Part shown: piece by piece, positions 35,598 to 44,334 of the stretch
Layout of the letters: each line of letters opens with the position of its first letter
Numbering within the stretch: the first letter of the stretch is position 1
From: Mycolicibacterium rhodesiae NBB3
GTDB taxonomy: Bacteria > Actinomycetota > Actinomycetes > Mycobacteriales > Mycobacteriaceae
Direction of reading: 5' to 3'
DNA: 64,000 nt
NCBI RefSeq assembly: GCF_000230895.2
Contig: NC_016604.1
Coordinates: 5,642,001-5,706,000 of the forward strand
Made by a program: the position numbers and the translations under genes
Notes under the pieces: model-generated
Database searches by the model: none
What the model was told of the DNA's origin: nothing
What the model saw: the letters and a program-made list of their open reading frames with translations, nothing else

Positions 35598-37180
35598 CGG
35601 CCGCACCCAGTCGAGGACTGCGGTTCCGCGGGAACGCCGACTCCCGGCATTCCCAGACCGACACCGGTATGTGGGGTCTTCCCTGCGGCGTGGGCGTCAC
35701 CTGCTCGGGTACGGCGGTGACTGCCGATGGCCGCATCGGCGATCAGGTGGTGCGGGGCGGCATCGGTGACCGTTGTCGTGACGACGTCGCCCGGTCGGAT
35801 CTGCAGGCCGCCGGGGTTGAAGTGCACGAGCCGGCCGTCACGCGCCCGCCCCGACATCCGCGCGGTCGCGGCGTCCTTGCGGCCCTCGCCGGTGGCGACC
35901 AGCAGCTCGACTGTGTGCCCGATCAGCGCGGTGTTCTCCTCCAACGAGACCCGCTCCTGGAGGTCGATGAGGCGCTTGTACCGTTCGGCCACAACGTCTT
36001 TGGGAATCTGGTCGGCCAGCTCGGCGGCCGGTGTGCCGGGTCGTTTGGAATATTGGAAAGTGAAGGCACTGGCGAACCGCGCCCGCTCGACGACATCGAG
36101 GGTGGCCTGGAAATCCTCCTCGGTCTCGCCGGGGAATCCGACGATGAGGTCCGTGGTGATCGCGGCGTGCGGAATGGCGGCGCGCACGCGGTCGATGATC
36201 GCCAGGTAGCGCTCGGCACGATAGGACCGCCGCATCGCCCGCAGGATCCGATCGGAACCCGACTGCAACGGCATGTGCAGTGTGGGGCAGACATTCGGCG
36301 TCTGCGCCATCGCCTCGATCACGTCGTCGGTGAACTCGGCGGGATGCGGCGAGGTGAAACGCACGCGCTCCAGCCCGTCGATGCGTCCGCACGCGCGAAG
36401 TAGTTTGGCGAACGCTCCCCGATCGCGCGGTTCGCCCTTGTCAGCGAAGGACACGCCGTATGCGTTGACGTTCTGTCCGAGCAGGGTCACCTCGAGCACA
36501 CCCTGATCGACCAGGGAGGTCACCTCGGCGAGAACATCGCCGGGTCTGCGGTCTACCTCCTTACCGCGTAGGGCCGGCACGATGCAGAACGTGCAGGTGT
36601 TGTTGCAACCGACGGACACCGAGACCCAAGCGGCATAGGCGGACTCGCGGGCCGCGGGCAGTGCGGACGGGAACTCTTCGAGCGCTTCGACGATCTCGAC
36701 TTGGGCGGCCCTGTTGTGGCGGGCGCGGTCGAGCAGCGCAGGCAGCGATCCGATGTTGTGCGTGCCGAACACGACGTCGACCCACGGTGCCCGCTTCAGC
36801 ACCGTGTCGCGGTCCTTCTGCGCCAGGCACCCGCCGACGGCGATCTGCATATCGGGATTGGCCTGCTTCCGCGGCACCAGATGGCTGAGGTTGCCGTAGA
36901 GCTTGTTGTCCGCGTTCTCCCGCACCGCGCACGTGTTGAAGACGACGATGTCGGCGTCGGTGTCGTCGGCGGCCTTGCGGTATCCGGCGGCCTCCAGCAA
37001 TCCCGCCAGCCGCTCGGAGTCATGGACGTTCATCTGACATCCGTAGGTGCGGACCTGATACGTACGCACGCTCGAGCGCTCCCGCGTAGAGATGACGGCG
37101 TCATCCTGGCGAACACCTTGCGATGAGTGCTCGCGCGAAGAGCCGACAAAGTTGTCGGCGTTCCTCTGCTGCGTCACCAT
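35594..37180 (-). CDS. miaB: tRNA-2-methylthio-N6-dimethylallyladenosine synthase
   Basis: Radical-SAM methylthiotransferase acting on i6A37 of tRNA. N-terminal UPF0004 domain with its cluster cysteines (RTYGCQMNVHDSER, NTCAVRENAD, GGCLAQKDRD), radical-SAM motif GCNNTCTFCIVPALRG, core HMPLQSGSDRILRAMRR, and a C-terminal TRAM domain (GHTVELLVATGEGRKD). A 40-residue poorly conserved N-terminus makes the start uncertain: ATG at 37180 or 37198, or a shorter form beginning near the VRTYQVRTYG strand. Confidence 0.93.
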   Translation of the reverse strand: MVTQQRNADNFVGSSREHSSQGVRQDDAVISTRERSSVRTYQVRTYGCQMNVHDSERLAGLLEAAGYRKAADDTDADIVVFNTCAVRENADNKLYGNLSHLVPRKQANPDMQIAVGGCLAQKDRDTVLKRAPWVDVVFGTHNIGSLPALLDRARHNRAAQVEIVEALEEFPSALPAARESAYAAWVSVSVGCNNTCTFCIVPALRGKEVDRRPGDVLAEVTSLVDQGVLEVTLLGQNVNAYGVSFADKGEPRDRGAFAKLLRACGRIDGLERVRFTSPHPAEFTDDVIEAMAQTPNVCPTLHMPLQSGSDRILRAMRRSYRAERYLAIIDRVRAAIPHAAITTDLIVGFPGETEEDFQATLDVVERARFASAFTFQYSKRPGTPAAELADQIPKDVVAERYKRLIDLQERVSLEENTALIGHTVELLVATGEGRKDAATARMSGRARDGRLVHFNPGGLQIRPGDVVTTTVTDAAPHHLIADAAIGSHRRTRAGDAHAAGKTPHTGVGLGMPGVGVPAEPQSSTGCGR

Positions 37181-37267
37181 CGAAGTCACGCGCCCCATGG
37201 TACGGACTGGTCAGGATGGGGATCTGGGCGGATTGACGAGTTCTGAGCACACAGGGCACTACCTGGG

Positions 37268-37273
37268 TAAGGT
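37268..37273 (+). promoter_or_regulatory. -10 element of gluABCD
   Basis: TAAGGT 8 nt before the gluA ATG, with no ribosome site, suggesting a leaderless operon mRNA. Confidence 0.45.
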
Positions 37274-37281
37274 CTGCATCC

Positions 37282-38067
37282 ATGGAGGCAGGCGGGTCGG
37301 AAGTGAAAGAGGGTGATCCGACTCCGGGGGCCGTGCCGATGGTCTCGATGGAGGGTGTCAACAAACACTTCGGCAGCCTTCATGTGCTCAAGGACATCAA
37401 CCTGACAGTGGACCGCGGGCAGGTGATCGTCGTCCTCGGCCCGTCCGGGTCGGGAAAGTCGACGTTGTGCCGCACGATCAACCGTCTCGAGACCATCGAC
37501 TCGGGGACGATCGCGATCGACGGCGAGGTGCTGCCCGCCGAGGGCAAGAAGCTGGCGCAGTTGCGGTCTGACGTCGGCATGGTGTTCCAGTCGTTCAATC
37601 TGTTCGCGCACAAGACAATCCTGGAGAACGTGACGCTGGCACCGATGAGGGTGCGCAAAGTGTCCAAGGACAAAGCCCGCGAGACGGCGATGTCATTGCT
37701 TGAGCGGGTCGGGGTGGCCAATCAGGCCGACAAGTACCCGGCGCAACTGTCCGGTGGCCAACAACAGCGGGTGGCGATCGCACGGTCGCTGGCAATGAAC
37801 CCCAAGGTCATGCTTTTCGACGAGCCGACCAGCGCGCTGGACCCGGAGATGATCAACGAAGTCCTCAACGTCATGACCTCGCTCGCCAAGGAGGGTATGA
37901 CAATGGTGGTCGTGACCCACGAGATGGGTTTCGCGCGGGGTGCTGCCAACCGGGTCGTGTTCATGGCCGACGGGGCGATCGTCGAGGCGGCCGAACCGAC
38001 AGAGTTCTTCACCAACCCGAAGTCCGACCGCGCCAAGGACTTTCTCTCCAAGATTCTCAAGCACTAG
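37282..38067 (+). CDS. gluA: Glutamate ABC transporter ATP-binding protein GluA
   Basis: A 261-residue polar-amino-acid ABC ATPase. Walker A GPSGSGKSTLCR, Q-loop VFQSFNLFAHKT, signature LSGGQQQRVAIARSLA, Walker B VMLFDEPTSALDPEM, H-loop VTHEMGF. It leads a four-gene operon with a binding lipoprotein and two permeases, the layout of gluABCD in corynebacteria and mycobacteria. An N-terminal extension of about 20 residues precedes the ATPase core; an internal ATG at 37339 is possible. Confidence 0.93.
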   Translation: MEAGGSEVKEGDPTPGAVPMVSMEGVNKHFGSLHVLKDINLTVDRGQVIVVLGPSGSGKSTLCRTINRLETIDSGTIAIDGEVLPAEGKKLAQLRSDVGMVFQSFNLFAHKTILENVTLAPMRVRKVSKDKARETAMSLLERVGVANQADKYPAQLSGGQQQRVAIARSLAMNPKVMLFDEPTSALDPEMINEVLNVMTSLAKEGMTMVVVTHEMGFARGAANRVVFMADGAIVEAAEPTEFFTNPKSDRAKDFLSKILKH

Positions 38068-38082
38068 TCGAAAGGAACCGAC

Positions 38083-38898
38083 ATGCCATTTATTTCGAAG
38101 CGCGTCCTGGGGGCGGTTGTGCTCGCTCTCGCGCTGCCGTTGGCGGCGACCGCGTGCGGCGGAGGCAGCGGCGGTGGCGACACGATCGTCATCGGGACGA
38201 AGTTCGACCAGCCCGGTCTCGGCTTGAAGAATCCAGACGGCACGATGAGCGGGTTCGACGTGGATGTCGCGAAGTACGTTGCGCAGCAACTGGGTTACAG
38301 CGAGGACAAGATCGAGTGGAAGGAATCGCCGTCAGCCCAGCGCGAAACGCTCATCCAGAACGGTCAGGTGGAGTTCATCGCGGCGACCTACTCGATCACC
38401 GATTCCCGCAAAGAGAAGATCTCGTTCGCCGGCCCGTATCTGGTCACCGGCCAGAGCCTGCTCGTGCGCGAGGACAACACCGACATCACCGGTGAGGCCT
38501 CGCTGCAGAACAACAAGAAGTTGTGTTCGGTGTCGGGTTCGACTCCCGCGCAACGCATCAAGGACAAGTACCCGGGCGTGCAGCTGCAGCAGTACGACAC
38601 CTATTCGGCGTGCGTCGAGGCTCTCAAGAACGGTGCGGTCGACGCCGTCACGACCGACGAGGTGATCCTGGCCGGTTACGCCGCGCAGACTCCGGGCGCC
38701 TTCAAGCTCGTCGGCGGGACGTTCTCCGAGGAGCGCTACGGCATCGGCTTGAAGAAGGGTGATACCGAGCTCCAGAAGAAGATCAACGACGCGATCGTGA
38801 AGATGGAGACCGACGGAGCGTGGAAGGCGGCCTGGGACAAGAATCTCGGGCCTGCCGGTTTGCCTGCACCGACGCCGCCGAAGATCGACCAGACATAG
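38083..38898 (+). CDS. gluB: Glutamate-binding lipoprotein GluB
   Basis: A 271-residue solute-binding lipoprotein: signal with lipobox ATAC (ALALPLAATACGGG), then a type II amino-acid-binding fold (IVIGTKFDQPGLGLKNPDG, FDVDVAKYVAQQLGY, YSITDSRKEKISFAGPY, DAVTTDEVILAGYAAQ). It presents glutamate/aspartate to GluCD. A GAAAGGA site precedes the ATG; 15 nt after gluA. Confidence 0.92.
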   Translation: MPFISKRVLGAVVLALALPLAATACGGGSGGGDTIVIGTKFDQPGLGLKNPDGTMSGFDVDVAKYVAQQLGYSEDKIEWKESPSAQRETLIQNGQVEFIAATYSITDSRKEKISFAGPYLVTGQSLLVREDNTDITGEASLQNNKKLCSVSGSTPAQRIKDKYPGVQLQQYDTYSACVEALKNGAVDAVTTDEVILAGYAAQTPGAFKLVGGTFSEERYGIGLKKGDTELQKKINDAIVKMETDGAWKAAWDKNLGPAGLPAPTPPKIDQT

Positions 38899-38941
38899 AC
38901 GGGCGGAAAGCCGACAGCCCGAGAAAGCCTGAGTACCTTCC

Positions 38942-39622
38942 GTGGAGGTCTTCACCGAGTACCGCGCCCAGATCTTCGAGGCGTTCTGGACCACGATCCA
39001 GCTGACGGTCTTCTCCGCCGTCGGAGCCCTGATCCTCGGCACGTTGCTGGCGGCGATGCGACTCTCGCCGGTGCCGATGCTGAACTGGGTGGGCGCGGCG
39101 TACGTCAACGTGGTCCGCAACACCCCGCTCACGCTGATCATCCTGTTCTGTTCGTTCGGGTTGTCTCAGACGCTGGGGATCACGCTGGTCGACCGGAACT
39201 CGCCGACGTCCATCGACGACAGCAACTTCCGGCTCGCGGTTCTCGGATTCACCGTCTACACCGCGGCTTTCGTGTGCGAAACGGTCCGATCGGGCGTCAA
39301 CACCGTGCCGCTCGGGCAGGCCGAGGCCGCGCGGTCACTGGGTCTGACGTTTGGCCAGAACCTGCGGATAGTCTTGCTGCCGCAGGCCTTTCGCTCGGTG
39401 ATCATCCCGTTGGGCTCGGTGCTGATCGCGCTGACGAAGAACACCACGATCGCTTCGGCCATCGGTGTCGCCGAGGCCGCTCTGCTGATGAAGGAGATGA
39501 TCGAGAACACTGCGGCTCTGATGACGATCGGCATCATCTTCGCGGCCGGATTTGTCATCCTCACGCTACCGACGGGGCTGTTCTTCGGGTGGCTGGGCAA
39601 GCGGATGGCGGTGGCCAGGTGA
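38942..39622 (+). CDS. gluC: Glutamate ABC permease GluC
   Basis: A 226-residue His/Glu/Gln/Arg-opine type permease with five membrane segments. The ATPase-coupling loop AEAARSLGLTFGQNLRIVLLPQ (residues about 125-146) is clear; segments include LTVFSAVGALILGTLLAAMR, GFTVYTAAFVCETVRSG and GIIFAAGFVILTLPTGLFFG. GTG start at 38942, 43 nt after gluB. The stop overlaps the gluD start (GTGA). Confidence 0.92.
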   Translation: MEVFTEYRAQIFEAFWTTIQLTVFSAVGALILGTLLAAMRLSPVPMLNWVGAAYVNVVRNTPLTLIILFCSFGLSQTLGITLVDRNSPTSIDDSNFRLAVLGFTVYTAAFVCETVRSGVNTVPLGQAEAARSLGLTFGQNLRIVLLPQAFRSVIIPLGSVLIALTKNTTIASAIGVAEAALLMKEMIENTAALMTIGIIFAAGFVILTLPTGLFFGWLGKRMAVAR

Positions 39623-40509
39623 GCACGGCATCGGTTCTCTTCGACGCGCCCGGCCCACGCGCACGGGTGCGCAACCGGATCGTCACGGTCGTCACCCTGG
39701 TGGTCGCCGCGGCTGTGGTGTGGGTGCTCTACTCGCGGCTGCAGGCACGAGGACAGCTCGACGCGGCGAAGTGGGAGCCGTTTCTGACGGCGAATCTGTG
39801 GAAGACCTACATCCTTCCCGGTGTGCAGGGCACGTTGACGGCCGCCGCGGTGTCCATCGTCTTGGCAATGGTGTTGGGATTCGCGCTTGGTGTCGGGCGG
39901 ATGTCCGCTCACCGGGCGATCCGGGTGCCGTCGGCGATCTTCGTCGAGTTCTTCCGCGCCGTACCAGTGCTGATCATGATGATCTTCGCGTACTTCCTGT
40001 TCGCGATGTACGACGTCTTCCCGTCCAAGCACCTGGCGCTGGCGGGCGTCATCACCGGCCTGACGCTCTACAACGGCGCAGTCATCGCCGAGATCGTCCG
40101 GGCAGGCGTCAACGCCCTGCCGCGGGGGCAGGCGGAGGCGGCGTCGGCGCTCGGACTGCGGTGGGGTCAGACGATGCGCGCGATCCTTCTGCCGCAGGCG
40201 ATCACGTCGATGCTGCCCGTGCTCATCTCACAGCTGGTGGTCGTCCTCAAAGACACCGCGATCGGCTACCAGATCACCTTCCTCGAGATGGTGCGTCAGG
40301 GCACGCAGGTCGGTGCCGCCTACGGCAACTACATCCCGGCGCTCATCGTCATCGCCATCCTGATGATCGCGGTCAACTTCAGTCTGGGGCATTTCGCGAC
40401 CTGGCTCGAGGGACGACTACGCCGCTCACGCCGGGGTCCGGCGCCGATGCACGCCGATGAACCCGTCAATCAAGGCGCCTTCGGGGCGGGTGCAGGCGGC
40501 ACGATCTAG
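39619..40509 (+). CDS. gluD: Glutamate ABC permease GluD
   Basis: A 296-residue permease partner of GluC. A first membrane segment (IVTVVTLVVAAAVVWVLYSR) precedes a five-helix core with coupling loop AEAASALGLRWGQTMRAILL (residues about 173-192). Basic C-terminal tail GRLRRSRRGPAPMHADEP. GTG at 39619 overlaps the gluC stop. Its TAG stop is nested with that of the convergent LLM gene (CTAG). Confidence 0.92.
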   Translation: MSTASVLFDAPGPRARVRNRIVTVVTLVVAAAVVWVLYSRLQARGQLDAAKWEPFLTANLWKTYILPGVQGTLTAAAVSIVLAMVLGFALGVGRMSAHRAIRVPSAIFVEFFRAVPVLIMMIFAYFLFAMYDVFPSKHLALAGVITGLTLYNGAVIAEIVRAGVNALPRGQAEAASALGLRWGQTMRAILLPQAITSMLPVLISQLVVVLKDTAIGYQITFLEMVRQGTQVGAAYGNYIPALIVIAILMIAVNFSLGHFATWLEGRLRRSRRGPAPMHADEPVNQGAFGAGAGGTI

Positions 40510-41330
40510 ATCAGCTCTGCGCAGCGCTTCATCTGTTGCGCCGAGGGCGGCTGATAGAAGGACAACACCGCGTGGTCGCACCCGAGAGCCTCCAACTCGG
40601 GCAGGCGGGCCAGCTGCTCCTCGAGATGCCCCTCCTTGGCCGGCAACACGAACAGCTGTATCGAGCGCCGGATCGCGCCCGGGTCGCGGCCGACCTCCGC
40701 ACACGCCTCGTCGAGCCGGGCACTGGTCTTCGCCCACATCTGCACGTCACCGTGGCTGGGAACGTTCCACTCGTCGGCGTGACGAGCGATGACGCGCAAC
40801 ATCTTCGGTTTCTCGCCGCCGACGACGATCGGTGGGTGGGGCTTCTGCAGCGGCTTGGGATTGGCCAGCGCCTCCCGTAGGCGATAGTGGCGGCCCTCGA
40901 AGCTGACGGTGTCCTCGGTCCACAACCGGCGAATGATGGTGAGCGCCTCGTCGAGCATCTCCACTCGCACGGCCGCGCTCGGGAACTCGAGACCGTACCC
41001 TCGGTGCTCTTCTTCGTGCCAGCCCGCGCCCAGGCCGAAATCCAGCCGCCCGCCGCTGATGTGGTCGACCGTCACCGCCATCTTCGCCAGTATCGCCGGA
41101 TGGCGGTACGTCACACCGGCGACCATGCACCCGATTCGAGCGCGCGATACCACGCAGGCCATCGCGGCTAGCGATGTCCAGCCTTCGTACGTCGGATCCG
41201 CCATATCCGACAACCCGTAGAAGTGGTCGTAGTTCGCGACCGAGTGGAATCCCAGTTCATCAGCCCGCGACCAGAACTCGTGGAGTACCGGGTAGTCGAA
41301 CGTCGGGGCGATCTTGGCTGACAACAGCAT
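40506..41330 (-). CDS. LLM-class (F420-type) flavin-dependent oxidoreductase
   Basis: A 274-residue luciferase-like TIM-barrel: LHEFWSRADELGFHSVANYDHF, GWTSLAAMACVVSRARIGCMVAG, HISGGRLDFGLGAGWHEEEH, EALTIIRRLWTED, PPIVVGGEKPKMLRVIARHADEWN. These are the hallmarks of mycobacterial F420-dependent LLM enzymes; substrate unknown. ATG at 41330 is 29 nt from the recX stop side and in the same direction as recX/recA. Confidence 0.88.
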   Translation of the reverse strand: MLLSAKIAPTFDYPVLHEFWSRADELGFHSVANYDHFYGLSDMADPTYEGWTSLAAMACVVSRARIGCMVAGVTYRHPAILAKMAVTVDHISGGRLDFGLGAGWHEEEHRGYGLEFPSAAVRVEMLDEALTIIRRLWTEDTVSFEGRHYRLREALANPKPLQKPHPPIVVGGEKPKMLRVIARHADEWNVPSHGDVQMWAKTSARLDEACAEVGRDPGAIRRSIQLFVLPAKEGHLEEQLARLPELEALGCDHAVLSFYQPPSAQQMKRCAELI

Positions 41331-41359
41331 GTGCGCAACTTACCGCGCACCGCGTGCGG

Positions 41360-41881
41360 TCACACCGAGCGTCGCGCCCGTTCGCTGGCCAGCTCGACGC
41401 TGACGACATCCAACGCCATCGACTGGTGGTAACCGCGGCGGGCCAGCATTCCGACGAGTCTGCGCGCCACCTTGGTGTCATCACCGTCCTGGAGCTTCTC
41501 GCGACGCAGCTTGTCACGGACCAACTGCTCCGCGCGCTGTCGTTCAGCGCCCGCGTCGATGTCGGCCAGCGCGGCGGTGATCACCTCGTTGTCGACACCT
41601 TTGTTGCGCAGCTCAGCAGCCAAGGCGCGCTTACCTTTTCCGGCATTGATCCGGCGTGAGCGCACCCACTGTTCGGCGAAGTCGGCGTCGTCGACCAACC
41701 CGACATGCGCCAACCGGTCAAGCACCTTGGCGCTGACATCGTCGGGGTAGCCGCGCTTGGTCAGCTGCCCTTCGAGCTCGGAGCGGGTACGGGCCCTCGC
41801 GGTGAGCAGGCGCAGACACAGTGCCCGCGCCTGCTCCTCGCGAGAGACCTCAGAAGTCGACTGGGGCGGGCAGTACGTCAT
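41360..41881 (-). CDS. recX: RecA regulator RecX
   Basis: A 173-residue helical-repeat protein that inhibits RecA filament extension. Three-helix repeats are seen: RALCLRLLTARARTRSELEGQL, DRLAHVGLVDDADFAEQWV, ELRNKGVDNEVITAALADI, VARRLVGMLARRGYHQSMAL. The start (MTYCPPQSTSE) lies 31 nt inside the 3' end of recA, so the pair is translationally coupled, as in M. tuberculosis. Confidence 0.94.
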   Translation of the reverse strand: MTYCPPQSTSEVSREEQARALCLRLLTARARTRSELEGQLTKRGYPDDVSAKVLDRLAHVGLVDDADFAEQWVRSRRINAGKGKRALAAELRNKGVDNEVITAALADIDAGAERQRAEQLVRDKLRREKLQDGDDTKVARRLVGMLARRGYHQSMALDVVSVELASERARRSV

Positions 41882-42914
41882 TGATCGAGCCATCGGCCGG
41901 AGCAGCGGTCACGTCGGCACCGATACCGAGCTTTTCCTTGATCTTCTTCTCGATCTCGTTGGCCACGTCGGGGTTCTCCAGCAAGAAGTTGCGGGCGTTC
42001 TCCTTGCCCTGGCCGAGCTGCTCACCTTCGTAGGTGAACCAGGAGCCGGACTTGCGGATGAAGCCCTGCTCGACACCCATGTCGATGAGCGAGCCTTCCT
42101 TGCTGATGCCCTTGCCGTAGAGGATGTCGAACTCCGCCTGCTTGAACGGCGGTGACACCTTGTTCTTGACGACCTTCACCCGGGTGCGGTTGCCCACCGC
42201 GTCGGTGCCGTCCTTGAGGGTCTCGATGCGCCTGACGTCCAACCGGACCGAGGCGTAGAACTTCAACGCCTTTCCGCCCGTGGTCGTTTCGGGTGAACCG
42301 AACATCACGCCGATCTTCTCGCGGAGCTGGTTGATGAAGATCGCGGTGGTTCCCGAGTTGTTCAGGGCGCCGGTCATCTTCCGCAGCGCCTGGCTCATCA
42401 ACCGGGCCTGCAGGCCGACGTGGCTGTCCCCCATCTCGCCTTCGATCTCCGCGCGCGGAACCAGCGCGGCCACCGAGTCGATGACAAGGATGTCGAGCGC
42501 ACCGGAGCGGATCAGCATGTCGGCGATCTCCAGCGCCTGCTCACCGGTGTCGGGCTGGGACACCAGCAGTGAATCGGTGTCCACACCGAGCTTCTGGGCA
42601 TAGTCGGGATCGAGCGCGTGCTCGGCGTCGATGAACGCCGCGATGCCGCCTGCGGCCTGGGCGTTGGCCACCGCGTGCAGCGCGACCGTGGTCTTACCCG
42701 AGGATTCCGGTCCGTAGATCTCGACGACCCGGCCGCGCGGCAGACCGCCAATGCCGAGCGCCACGTCCAGGGCGATCGACCCGGTGGGAATGACCGAGAT
42801 GGGCGGGCGAACCTCGTCGCCGAGCCGCATCACCGAGCCTTTACCGAAGTTCTTGTCGATCTGCGCAAGTGCCAGTTCAAGGGCTTTCTCGCGGTCAGGG
42901 GCCTGCGGTGCCAT
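41850..42914 (-). CDS. recA: Recombinase RecA (no intein)
   Basis: DNA strand-exchange protein and LexA co-protease, 354 residues. Walker A GPESSGKTTVALH, Walker B LDILVIDSVAALVP, L1/L2 loops (HVGLQARLMSQALRKM, GVMFGSPETTTGGKALK) and DNA-binding C-terminal domain. The coding sequence is continuous, unlike the intein-interrupted M. tuberculosis gene. ATG at 42914 follows GGATGGAG. Upstream are a PafBC-type motif (42964-42986) and a LexA box (43025-43040), the two known routes of recA induction in mycobacteria. Confidence 0.98.
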   Translation of the reverse strand: MAPQAPDREKALELALAQIDKNFGKGSVMRLGDEVRPPISVIPTGSIALDVALGIGGLPRGRVVEIYGPESSGKTTVALHAVANAQAAGGIAAFIDAEHALDPDYAQKLGVDTDSLLVSQPDTGEQALEIADMLIRSGALDILVIDSVAALVPRAEIEGEMGDSHVGLQARLMSQALRKMTGALNNSGTTAIFINQLREKIGVMFGSPETTTGGKALKFYASVRLDVRRIETLKDGTDAVGNRTRVKVVKNKVSPPFKQAEFDILYGKGISKEGSLIDMGVEQGFIRKSGSWFTYEGEQLGQGKENARNFLLENPDVANEIEKKIKEKLGIGADVTAAPADGSINDVLPAPVDF

Positions 42915-42963
42915 GGGTGGTCTCCATCCTCGTGCGTGATCGCTTCTCGATCGGTTGGCCGTG

Positions 42964-42986
42964 ACGCTAGAGGTCGGTACCGACAA
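42964..42986 (-). promoter_or_regulatory. PafBC (RecA-NDp) promoter motif of recA
   Basis: On the minus strand TTGTCGGTA-N8-TAGCGT, matching the LexA-independent mycobacterial motif tTGTCRgtg-N8-TAnnnT, 50-72 nt before the recA ATG. Confidence 0.8.
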
Positions 42987-43024
42987 GTCGGCGTGACCAG
43001 CATCCCGCGCTGCCACCACAGTAG

Positions 43025-43040
43025 ACGAACACCTGTTCGA
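43025..43040. promoter_or_regulatory. LexA (SOS) box of recA
   Basis: Read on the minus strand TCGAAC-AGGT-GTTCGT, one mismatch to consensus and nearly identical to the M. tuberculosis recA box. It lies 73-88 nt upstream of the divergent hypA start. Confidence 0.9.
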
Positions 43041-43052
43041 TTCAAGCTGACA

Positions 43053-43068
43053 CGCCGAGCTCTCGGCG
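43053..43068. promoter_or_regulatory. Palindrome near the start of the hydrogenase operon
   Basis: Perfect inverted repeat CGCCGAG-CT-CTCGGCG just upstream of a -10-like TATGGT (43078-43083) and 45-60 nt before the hypA GTG; candidate operator. Confidence 0.4.
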
Positions 43069-43112
43069 AGTTGGGCATATGGTGGGGTCATCGGGCCCGG
43101 ATTGGGGCAGAC

Positions 43113-43442
43113 GTGCACGAGATGGCGCTGACGCAGAGTGTTGTGGATGCGGTGTGCGAACACGCCGCAGGCCGTCGAGTGCACAGTGTGCGGTTGGAGA
43201 TCGGTGCCCTGTGCGCCGTCGTCCCCGATGCGATGACCTTCTGCTTCGAACTCGCGACCGAAGGAACCCTCGCCGACGGCGCACGTCTCGAGGTCGATAT
43301 GCGACCTGGTGAAGCACGGTGCCGCAGCTGTGACACCATCTTCGCCGTCAACGACCTGATCCTCCTATGCCACTGCGGCAGCGCCGATGTCGAGGTGACT
43401 GCCGGCCGTGACCTCAAGATCCTCTCGATGGAAGTGAGTTGA
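43113..43442 (+). CDS. hypA: Hydrogenase nickel-insertion protein HypA
   Basis: Delivers Ni2+ with HypB to the hydrogenase large subunit. The 109-residue protein starts VHEMALTQSVVDAV, the conserved M-H-E nickel site written from a GTG start. The zinc site is C70-x2-C73 and C86-x-C88 (CRSC, LLCHCGS); the second pair is CxC instead of the usual CxxC. First gene of the operon; its stop overlaps the region just before hypB. Confidence 0.92.
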   Translation: MHEMALTQSVVDAVCEHAAGRRVHSVRLEIGALCAVVPDAMTFCFELATEGTLADGARLEVDMRPGEARCRSCDTIFAVNDLILLCHCGSADVEVTAGRDLKILSMEVS

Positions 43443-43444
43443 GC

Positions 43445-44227
43445 ATGTGCGCAACCTGCGGCTGCGGCGAGGACCGCGCGTCCGTCACCCTGTCCGGGCA
43501 TCGCCATCCACACGATCACACCCATCCGCACGACCACACCCATCCGCACACCGAGACCGTCGTCCTCGAACAGAAAGTCCTCGCCAAGAACGACGCGCTG
43601 GCCGAACAGAACCGGCGGTGGCTGGCCGGTCGCGGAATCCTCGCGTTCAACATCACCAGTTCACCGGGCGCCGGAAAGACGACCCTGCTCGAGCGCACCA
43701 TTCGCCACCTCGGCTCGCAGCGTCAGGTATCAGTGATCGAAGGTGATCAGGAGACGCTCCTCGACGCCGACCGGATCACCGCCGCGGGAGCGCGCGCAGT
43801 TCAGGTCAACACAGGGGCGGGCTGCCACCTCGACGCCGAGATGATCGATCGCGCACTTCACACCCTGGATCCCGAGGGCGGTTCGGTGCTGTTCATCGAG
43901 AACGTCGGAAACCTGGTCTGCCCCGCGCTCTTCGATCTCGGCGAACACTGCAAAGTGGTGGTCATCTCGGTGACCGAAGGAACGGACAAACCGTTGAAGT
44001 ATCCCCACATGTTCGCCGCCGCGGGACTGATACTCATCAACAAGATCGATCTGCTGCCCTATGTTGATTTCGATCTCGATCTCTGCGCGCGGCATGCCCG
44101 TTCGGTCAACCCCGATGTCGAGATCATGCCGGTCTGCGCCACGAACGGCGACGGAATGGCTCTCTGGTACCAGTGGATTGACGCGCGCGCCAATGAACTA
44201 CGCGCAAGCTCGCTGACGTGTGATTGA
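43445..44227 (+). CDS. hypB: Hydrogenase nickel-incorporation GTPase HypB
   Basis: A 260-residue SIMIBI GTPase. N-terminal high-affinity nickel motif MCATCGCG, a His-rich nickel-storage stretch (HRHPHDHTHPHDHTHPHTE, residues 19-37), P-loop SSPGAGKTT (72-80), EGDQETLLDADRI, the metal-site GAGCHLDAEMI, and the base motif NKIDLLP. ATG at 43445 is the canonical HypB start. A long His stretch suggests both nickel storage and GTP-dependent transfer. Confidence 0.96.
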   Translation: MCATCGCGEDRASVTLSGHRHPHDHTHPHDHTHPHTETVVLEQKVLAKNDALAEQNRRWLAGRGILAFNITSSPGAGKTTLLERTIRHLGSQRQVSVIEGDQETLLDADRITAAGARAVQVNTGAGCHLDAEMIDRALHTLDPEGGSVLFIENVGNLVCPALFDLGEHCKVVVISVTEGTDKPLKYPHMFAAAGLILINKIDLLPYVDFDLDLCARHARSVNPDVEIMPVCATNGDGMALWYQWIDARANELRASSLTCD

Positions 44228-44334
44228 CAACACACATTTGCCGGAGTAGACCAAGAATCAGCGACGCGCAAGTGGGCCGAAGGGCGACTCCTGCGCCGCA
44301 GGGACCCCAGCCCGGTCCCGGAAAGCTGTGCAGC

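Noticed and set aside
41850..42914. Intein in recA
   Set aside because: The reading frame is continuous with normal RecA length; no splicing-domain sequence is present.
44224..44334. TTG start overlapping hypB that would extend HhyS by 37 residues
   Set aside because: The extension is Pro/Arg-rich, not conserved with group 1h small subunits as I recall them, and is not a Tat signal (no twin-Arg plus hydrophobic core).
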